A model generated the notes under the pieces. It was not told where the DNA came from and made no database searches. It saw only the letters and a program-made list of their open reading frames with translations. Position numbers and translations under genes: made by a program. A stretch of 19,902 bases of DNA from Thauera sp. (GTDB lineage: Bacteria; Pseudomonadota; Gammaproteobacteria; Burkholderiales; Rhodocyclaceae), in NCBI GenBank assembly GCA_023150215.1, contig JAKLLJ010000020.1, positions 1 through 19,902 of the forward strand. Direction: 5' to 3'. How positions within the stretch are numbered: the first letter of the stretch is position 1; every line of letters begins with the position of its first letter. Below are positions 15,476 to 19,902 of this stretch, piece by piece.

Positions 15476-16180
15476 TCAGTCCACCAGTTCGATGCGCCCG
15501 CTCACCTGCACCGCGATCCGGCTTTCGCCGCCTTCCAGCGGTGCGGGTGCGGCCTCGGCGGCCATCACGGCGGCGCGCATGCGCGGCATCGGCGGTGGCT
15601 GCAGGCCGTGGTCACCGACCGCGAGGTGGGCGATGCGGTAGCGCCGGCCGAGCGTGTCGGCGATCAGCTTGGCGCGTGCTTCGAAGGCATGCAGTGCGCC
15701 GACGGTGGCCTCGGCGAGCGCCTTCCTGCGCGCCTCCGGGGCGGGTTCCATGCTCACCTGGGCAAGCGCCAGGCTCGTCTGCAACTTGCCCACCAGTTCG
15801 GAGATGGCGCCCGCGTCGGTGCTTTCGAGGCGGATCTCGGAACGCATCCGCCAGGCCTCGATACGGCCATGATCGTCCTTGGCATGGACCGGCCAGGTCG
15901 ACACGTTGCCGGTCTGTGCCTTCACTGCGGGTTCGGCGCGCGCGGTCTCGAGTGCGGCGGCAATGTCACGGTTGACCTCGCGCGCCACCGTGGCCGCGCT
16001 GGGTCCGCCGCGTTCGGCGTACAGCACCGCGATCGCAAGGTTGTTGGGGGCTGCCGCGGACGCCTCGGCGGTCAGCTCGACGGTGGGCAGCGCCGGCCTT
16101 GCGCTGGTGTCGGCCGCACCGGCGTTGAGGACGGCGAGGACGGCGAGGGCGCCCAGCCCGGCACGCAGCGCGGTGCGCAT
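15476..16180 (-). CDS. SIMPL-domain (DUF541) periplasmic protein
   Basis: A 234-residue protein with a Sec signal peptide (MRTALRAGLGALAVLAVLNAGA, cleavage near residue 22-23). The mature part is a SIMPL/DUF541 domain: VELTAEASAAAPNNLAIAVLYAE at the start, a central NVSTWPVHAKDDHGRIEAWRMRSEIRLES segment, and a C-terminal strand ending RIAVQVSGRIELVD. The family (for example E. coli YggE) is periplasmic or outer-membrane associated and linked to stress; its biochemical role is unsettled. ATG 16180 overlaps the stop of the upstream carbonic-anhydrase-like gene as ATGA, with AAGG nearby. The longer open frame to 16399 runs through that gene and is not real. Confidence 0.9.
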   Translation of the reverse strand: MRTALRAGLGALAVLAVLNAGAADTSARPALPTVELTAEASAAAPNNLAIAVLYAERGGPSAATVAREVNRDIAAALETARAEPAVKAQTGNVSTWPVHAKDDHGRIEAWRMRSEIRLESTDAGAISELVGKLQTSLALAQVSMEPAPEARRKALAEATVGALHAFEARAKLIADTLGRRYRIAHLAVGDHGLQPPPMPRMRAAVMAAEAAPAPLEGGESRIAVQVSGRIELVD

Positions 16181-16734
16181 CACTCGCCCGCCTTCGCGAT
16201 CACGCTCGCGGGCTCGAGTGCACACAGGCGGTCGGCATAGAGGCGCGCGTTGTCGACATAGTTGTGCGCATTGACCACCAGGTTCTCGACCTCGGTGTCG
16301 CTCAGCGTGCGGATCACGCGGCCGGGCGAGCCGACCACCAGCGAGCGGTCGGGAATGTTCTTGCCTTCGGGGATCAGGGTGTTGGCACCGATGATGCACT
16401 GCTTGCCGACCACCGCGTTGTTGAGGATCACCGCGTTGATGCCGATCAGGCTGCCGTCGCCGATCGTGCAGCCGTGCAGCATCGCCATGTGGCCGACGGT
16501 GACGTGCTTGCCGATGGTCAGCGGGATGCCGTCGTCGTTGTGGAGAACCGAGCCGTCCTGGATGTTGGTGTCGTCGCCGATCGTGATCGGGTCGTTGTCG
16601 CCGCGCACGACGACGTTGTACCAGATGCTCACGTTGCGGCCCGCGGTGACCGATCCGATGACCGTCGCGTTGTGGGCGATCCAGCTTCCTTCGCCGAAGC
16701 TCGGCCTGCGCTCGCCCAGGGCGTAGATGCTCAT
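16180..16734 (-). CDS. Gamma-carbonic-anhydrase-like protein (left-handed beta-helix, YrdA type)
   Basis: A 184-residue cytoplasmic protein made of hexapeptide repeats (for example ATVIGSV, VSIWYNV, ITIGDDT, LTIGKHV, CTIGDGS, AVVGKQC), which fold as a left-handed beta-helix and trimerise. Three histidines, His65 (SVLHND), His82 and His87 (VGHMAMLHGC), match the metal ligands of gamma-type carbonic anhydrases. Many YrdA-like members show little measured activity, so carbonic anhydrase function is a family-based expectation. It is the first gene of a two-gene unit with the SIMPL protein (ATGA overlap) and is divergent from rlmJ across a 208-bp gap. Confidence 0.93.
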   Translation of the reverse strand: MSIYALGERRPSFGEGSWIAHNATVIGSVTAGRNVSIWYNVVVRGDNDPITIGDDTNIQDGSVLHNDDGIPLTIGKHVTVGHMAMLHGCTIGDGSLIGINAVILNNAVVGKQCIIGANTLIPEGKNIPDRSLVVGSPGRVIRTLSDTEVENLVVNAHNYVDNARLYADRLCALEPASVIAKAGE

Positions 16735-16791
16735 TGTCGTTCTCGCTGTCGATGTCTCGTGCCGATGCTGCGCAGCGGCAGGGGGGGACGC

Positions 16792-16819
16792 ATCATAGCA
16801 AGCGTCCCGCGCCCTGCAA
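16792..16819 (-). promoter_or_regulatory. Candidate promoter for the carbonic-anhydrase-like/SIMPL unit
   Basis: On the minus strand, TTGCAG (16814-16819) and TATGAT (16792-16797) are 16 nt apart; the -10 matches 5/6 positions and the -35 only 3/6. It lies about 58 bp upstream of the ATG at 16734. On the plus strand of the same gap, TAACAT (16913-16918) could serve rlmJ but lacks a clear -35. Confidence 0.4.
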
Positions 16820-16942
16820 ACAGCGCGCAGCGGGGGAATGTCGCTGATCCGTCGGGGTTTTCCCGCGGATGACGGGGGCGCGGCGGGGTTACGGGGCGAG
16901 GCGCGCGGGTGTTAACATGCGCGCGCCTATCTGGAACCCCTC

Positions 16943-17788
16943 ATGCTCAGCTACCGCCACGCCTTCCACGCCGGCAATCACGCCGACGTTCTCAAGCACC
17001 TCGTTCTGCTCGAACTGCTCGACTATTACAACCGCAAGGACAAGCCCTGGCTCTACATCGACACCCACGCGGGCGGTGGCTGCTATGCGCTCGACAGCGA
17101 GCAGGCCGACAAGACCGCCGAGGCGGTGGATGGGATCGGAAGGCTGTGGGCGCGCGACGACCTGCCGCCGGCGGTGGCAAACTACATCGGCGCGGTGCGC
17201 CAGTTCAATCCGCATGGCAAGCTGCTGTTCTACCCAGGTTCGCCCGCACTCGCGATGACGCGCGCACGTGCGCAGGACCGCTTGCGACTGTTCGAGCTCC
17301 ATCCCGCCGATTTCGAGTCCCTGCAACGCACCTTCACCACCGAGCAGGCTCGCGTTCAGGTGCGCCGTAGCGATGGTTTCGCCGCGCTCAAGGCCTTGTT
17401 GCCGCCACCGACGCGGCGTGCGGTGGTGCTCATCGATCCGCCCTACGAGGTCAAGGACGACTATCGTCGCGTGGTCGACACGGTGCGCGATGCGATGCGG
17501 CGCTTTCCCACCGGCACCTTCGTGGTCTGGTATCCGATGCTCGCGCGTCCCGAGGCGCGCGCGCTGCCCGAGCGGCTTGCCGGGCTGGAGGCGGGCAACT
17601 GGCTGGATGTACGCCTTGCGGTGCGTGACGCGCCGCGCGATGGGCTGGGGATGTTCGGGAGCGGGCTGTATGTGATCAATCCGCCCTGGGTGCTGCCGCA
17701 GCGTCTCGAAGCGGCGCTGCCGTGGCTGGTGAAGCAGCTGGGCGCCGACGCCGGTGCCGGGTTCGACATGGAACATCACATCGAATGA
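16943..17788 (+). CDS. rlmJ: 23S rRNA (adenine-2030-N6)-methyltransferase RlmJ
   Basis: A 281-residue SAM-dependent methyltransferase that modifies A2030 of 23S rRNA. The N-terminus MLSYRHAFHAGNHADVLKH is diagnostic of RlmJ. DTHAGGG (residues 40-46) is the SAM-binding loop, and VLIDPPYE (D165-P-P-Y168) is the N6-adenine methyltransferase catalytic motif. The C-terminal GLGMFGSGLYVINPPW segment is also typical. Length is normal. The Shine-Dalgarno is weak (TGGAA). The stop overlaps the next gene's start as ATGA, implying coupling with the MazG-like pyrophosphohydrolase. Confidence 0.96.
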   Translation: MLSYRHAFHAGNHADVLKHLVLLELLDYYNRKDKPWLYIDTHAGGGCYALDSEQADKTAEAVDGIGRLWARDDLPPAVANYIGAVRQFNPHGKLLFYPGSPALAMTRARAQDRLRLFELHPADFESLQRTFTTEQARVQVRRSDGFAALKALLPPPTRRAVVLIDPPYEVKDDYRRVVDTVRDAMRRFPTGTFVVWYPMLARPEARALPERLAGLEAGNWLDVRLAVRDAPRDGLGMFGSGLYVINPPWVLPQRLEAALPWLVKQLGADAGAGFDMEHHIE

Positions 17789-18153
17789 GCGTCGATCCGC
17801 CCGCCATCGATGCGCTGATCGCGTTGCGCGATGCGATGCGCGACTTTGCCGCCGAGCGTGAGTGGGAAGTGTTCCACACGCCCAAGAACCTCGCCATGGC
17901 GCTCGCCGGCGAAGCGGGCGAGGTCATCGAGCACTTCCAGTGGCTCACTGCCGAGCAATCCGCAGCGCTGCCGCCCGATACCCGCGAGGAGGTCGCGTTC
18001 GAGCTCGCAGACGTGCTGCTATACCTGGTCCGCCTCGCCGACGTGCTCGATATCGACCTCGCCGACGCCGCACGCCGCAAGATCGCCCTCAATGCGCAGC
18101 GCTACCCGGTCGAGCGCGCGCGCGGCCGCGCGGTCAAGCACGACCGGCTCTAG
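17785..18153 (+). CDS. MazG-like nucleotide pyrophosphohydrolase
   Basis: A 122-residue all-alpha NTP pyrophosphatase of the MazG-like/dCTPase (RS21-C6) type. The metal-binding motifs are EAGEVIEHFQW (E43, E46) and ELADVLLYLVRLAD (E73, D76); HTPKNLAMAL before them is typical of the group. It probably hydrolyses non-canonical or excess (deoxy)nucleoside triphosphates to monophosphates, a pool-cleaning role; the exact substrate is not predictable. The start is ATG 17785, overlapping the rlmJ stop. The longer frame from 17722 lies inside rlmJ and is not needed. Confidence 0.92.
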   Translation: MSVDPPAIDALIALRDAMRDFAAEREWEVFHTPKNLAMALAGEAGEVIEHFQWLTAEQSAALPPDTREEVAFELADVLLYLVRLADVLDIDLADAARRKIALNAQRYPVERARGRAVKHDRL

Positions 18154-18183
18154 CGCAGGAGGGGTGTCGGAGGCAGGTCAAGG

Positions 18184-18248
18184 GTTCGCGGCTTCCGCCG
18201 CTCCCACAGGCGCTCACCCGCGGTGTAGGAGCGCCGGCAGGCGCGAAC
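18184..18248. repeat. Inverted REP pair (REPIN-like), mixed stem types
   Basis: The reverse copy at 18184-18209 has the GCGGC/GCCGC stem, and its head reads CTCCCAC instead of CTCCTAC. The forward copy at 18224-18248 has GCGCC/GGCGC with a GGCA loop. The spacer between the arms resembles that of the next pair. It follows the MazG-like gene by about 30 bp. Confidence 0.75.
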
Positions 18249-18309
18249 AGGGCGGGTGAAATTGGCACGCGCTCGCTCGAGTGCGGTCTTCACGGTTTGT
18301 GCCGCTGTG

Positions 18310-18375
18310 GTTCGCGGCTGCCGCCGCTCCTACAGGGCGCTCGCCCGTGGTGTGGGAGCGCCGGAAGGCGCGAAC
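18310..18375. repeat. Inverted REP pair (REPIN-like), mixed stem types
   Basis: The reverse copy at 18310-18334 has the GCGGC/GCCGC stem with a GGCA loop. The forward copy at 18351-18375 has GCGCC/GGCGC with a GGAA loop, and its head reads GTGGGAG. The spacer (GGCGCTCGCCCGTGG) is nearly the same as in the pair at 18184-18248, so the two pairs share descent as whole units. With that pair it occupies much of the gene-free stretch 18154-18488; the remainder holds only an AT-richer patch (18440-18480) before the transporter. Confidence 0.75.
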
Positions 18376-18488
18376 AGGGCGCCGCCGATCCCCCGTGTGC
18401 ACCGTGGTGCGGTTTTCCGTGCTGGCACGTTGGGGTGCAGCAAAATTTCTGAAACAATACTGTCTTTCGCTTCAAACGGATTCCCATC

Positions 18489-19902
18489 GTGGACTTGCAG
18501 CACATCAGCGACATCGAACGAGCCGCACACCAGGGCCGAGGCGAGGTGTTCCGCCTTGGCATGGGGGTGTTGTTCATCGTCGGGGTCATGTTCTATTCGG
18601 CGCTAAGGGGCACGGGCGAGGGCAGCCTGACCCTGGTGATGGCTGCCATGATCGGCGGCTACATGGCAATGAACATCGGCGCCAACGATGTCGCCAACAA
18701 CGTCGGTCCGGCGGTCGGCTCGAAGGCGCTGACGCTCGCCGGGGCGCTGGTGATCGCGGCGATCTTCGAAGCGGCGGGAGCGCTGATCGCCGGCGGCGAG
18801 GTGGTCGGCACCATCCGCAGCGGCATCATCGATCCCGATCTGATCCAGGACTCCGACACCTTCGTTTGGATCATGCTCGCCGCGCTGCTCGCCGGCGCCT
18901 TGTGGCTGAACCTGGCGACTGCCGTCGGTGCGCCGGTGTCGACCACGCACTCGATCGTCGGCGCCGTGCTCGGCGCCGGCATGGCGGCGGCCGGTCCCTC
19001 GATCGTCGATTGGTCGACGATGGGCGAGATCGTGGCCAGCTGGGTGATTTCGCCGCTGCTCGGCGGCGTGTTCGCGGCCGCCTTCCTGTACCTGGTCAAG
19101 CGCAGCATCACCTACCAGGTGGACATGGCCGAGGCGGCGCGGCGCACGGTGCCGCTGCTCGTTGGCCTGATGGCGTGGACCTTCTCCACCTACCTGATCC
19201 TCAAGGGCCTCAATCGCGTATGGACGGTCGGCTTCGGCTTGGCGGTGGTGTACGGCCTGATGATCGGCGGGGCGGTTTTCGTGATGGTGCGCCGCGTGCT
19301 GAGCAACAGGAAGGGCATCGTCGCCAACACCAAGGCGAGCGTAAACCGGCTGTTCACGGTGCCGCTGATTTTCGCCGCCGCACTGCTCAGCTTCGCGCAC
19401 GGCTCCAATGACGTCGCCAACGCCGTCGGCCCGCTCGCGGCGATCGTCGATGTGGTGACTTCCGGTGGCGTGGTGCACAAGGCGGCGCCGATCCCGACCT
19501 GGGTGATGATGGTCGGCGCGATCGGCATTTCGCTCGGGCTGGCGCTGTTCGGCCCCAAGGTCATCCGCACGGTGGGCTCGGAGATCACCGAGCTTGACCA
19601 GATGCGCGCCTACTGCATCGCGATGGCCGCCACCATCACCGTGATCGTCGCCAGCCAGTTCGGTCTGCCGGTGAGCTCGACCCACATCGCGGTGGGCGGG
19701 GTGTTCGGCGTCGGTTTCCTGCGCGAGTACCTCAAGAGCAATTACGATCGCATGGTGGCAGAGATCAAGGCCCACCACCCCGAGGGCGATCTGGCTGCGA
19801 TCGAGGTCTTCATCCAGCGTTTCGAGAAAGCCTCGATCGAGGAAAAGGGGCAGATGCTGGCGGACCTGAAGGAGCGCTCGAAGAATGCGGACGATCCTGC
19901 CC
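18489..19902 (+). CDS. Inorganic phosphate transporter, PiT family (3' end outside window)
   Basis: An open frame of 471 codons from a GTG start to the window edge with no stop. It encodes a multi-pass inner-membrane protein with the duplicated PiT signature: GANDVANNVGPAVGSKA (from residue 64) and GSNDVANAVGPLAAI (from residue 305). Each is followed by a conserved serine/threonine-histidine element (APVSTTHSIVG, LPVSSTHIAVGG). PiT proteins import phosphate, or metal-phosphate, using the ion gradient. About ten hydrophobic segments are visible, with a charged loop around residues 270-290. The GTG start gives MDLQHISDIERAAHQGRGE, a short cytoplasmic leader; ATG 18561 would remove it and cut close to the first helix. 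The soluble C-terminal tail (KAHHPEGDLAAIEVFIQRF onward) is incomplete here. Confidence 0.92.
   Translation, partial: MDLQHISDIERAAHQGRGEVFRLGMGVLFIVGVMFYSALRGTGEGSLTLVMAAMIGGYMAMNIGANDVANNVGPAVGSKALTLAGALVIAAIFEAAGALIAGGEVVGTIRSGIIDPDLIQDSDTFVWIMLAALLAGALWLNLATAVGAPVSTTHSIVGAVLGAGMAAAGPSIVDWSTMGEIVASWVISPLLGGVFAAAFLYLVKRSITYQVDMAEAARRTVPLLVGLMAWTFSTYLILKGLNRVWTVGFGLAVVYGLMIGGAVFVMVRRVLSNRKGIVANTKASVNRLFTVPLIFAAALLSFAHGSNDVANAVGPLAAIVDVVTSGGVVHKAAPIPTWVMMVGAIGISLGLALFGPKVIRTVGSEITELDQMRAYCIAMAATITVIVASQFGLPVSSTHIAVGGVFGVGFLREYLKSNYDRMVAEIKAHHPEGDLAAIEVFIQRFEKASIEEKGQMLADLKERSKNADDPA

Noticed and set aside
18460..18477. Possible Pho box upstream of the phosphate transporter (CTGTCTT)
   Set aside because: Only one half-site resembles CTGTCAT; the second heptamer at the proper spacing does not match.

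Overview
The window is a G+C-rich chromosomal stretch from a betaproteobacterium, most likely Rhodocyclales (Thauera/Azoarcus-like). This is inferred from protein style, from the conserved pyrG-kdsA-eno-ftsB order, and from a large NAD-dependent glutamate dehydrogenase beside housekeeping genes. I see no rRNA, tRNA, CRISPR array, phage or transposase gene.

Layout. Bases 1-359 carry a 27-bp tandem repeat and three copies of a dispersed palindrome (REP). An isochorismatase-family hydrolase (360-902, +) converges on a secreted DUF4394 protein (938-1819, -). Divergent from the latter is a two-gene unit: a secreted cupredoxin-like protein (1918-2541, +) overlapping by one base a membrane GGDEF-EAL protein (2541-4967, +). 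Next is the 180-kDa-class NAD-glutamate dehydrogenase (5115-9894, +), whose reading frame is broken at about 6684/6685 by an apparent small deletion. A REP-rich gap (9895-10243) precedes pyrG-kdsA (ATGA overlap), eno and ftsB. Converging on ftsB is a cell-wall NlpC/P60 lipoprotein gene (-), followed on the same strand by a gamma-carbonic-anhydrase-like/SIMPL pair (- strand, ATGA overlap). Divergent from that pair is rlmJ plus a MazG-like pyrophosphohydrolase (+, ATGA overlap). After a second REP-rich gap (18154-18488), a PiT-family phosphate transporter begins and runs off the right edge.

How the genes work together. The pyrG-kdsA-eno-ftsB block joins CTP synthesis, KDO-8-phosphate synthesis (CTP and KDO-8-P both feed CMP-KDO for LPS), glycolysis and cell division. 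The cupredoxin-like/GGDEF-EAL pair looks like a periplasmic input coupled to cyclic-di-GMP output. rlmJ with the MazG-like gene is a small rRNA-modification/nucleotide-housekeeping unit.

The most notable non-coding signal is a family of 13 REP palindromes in two stem variants that differ by compensatory base-pair changes. Twelve of them sit as inverted pairs (REPIN-like), all in intergenic DNA. The most notable coding signal is the broken glutamate dehydrogenase. No clearly new multi-gene system is evident.
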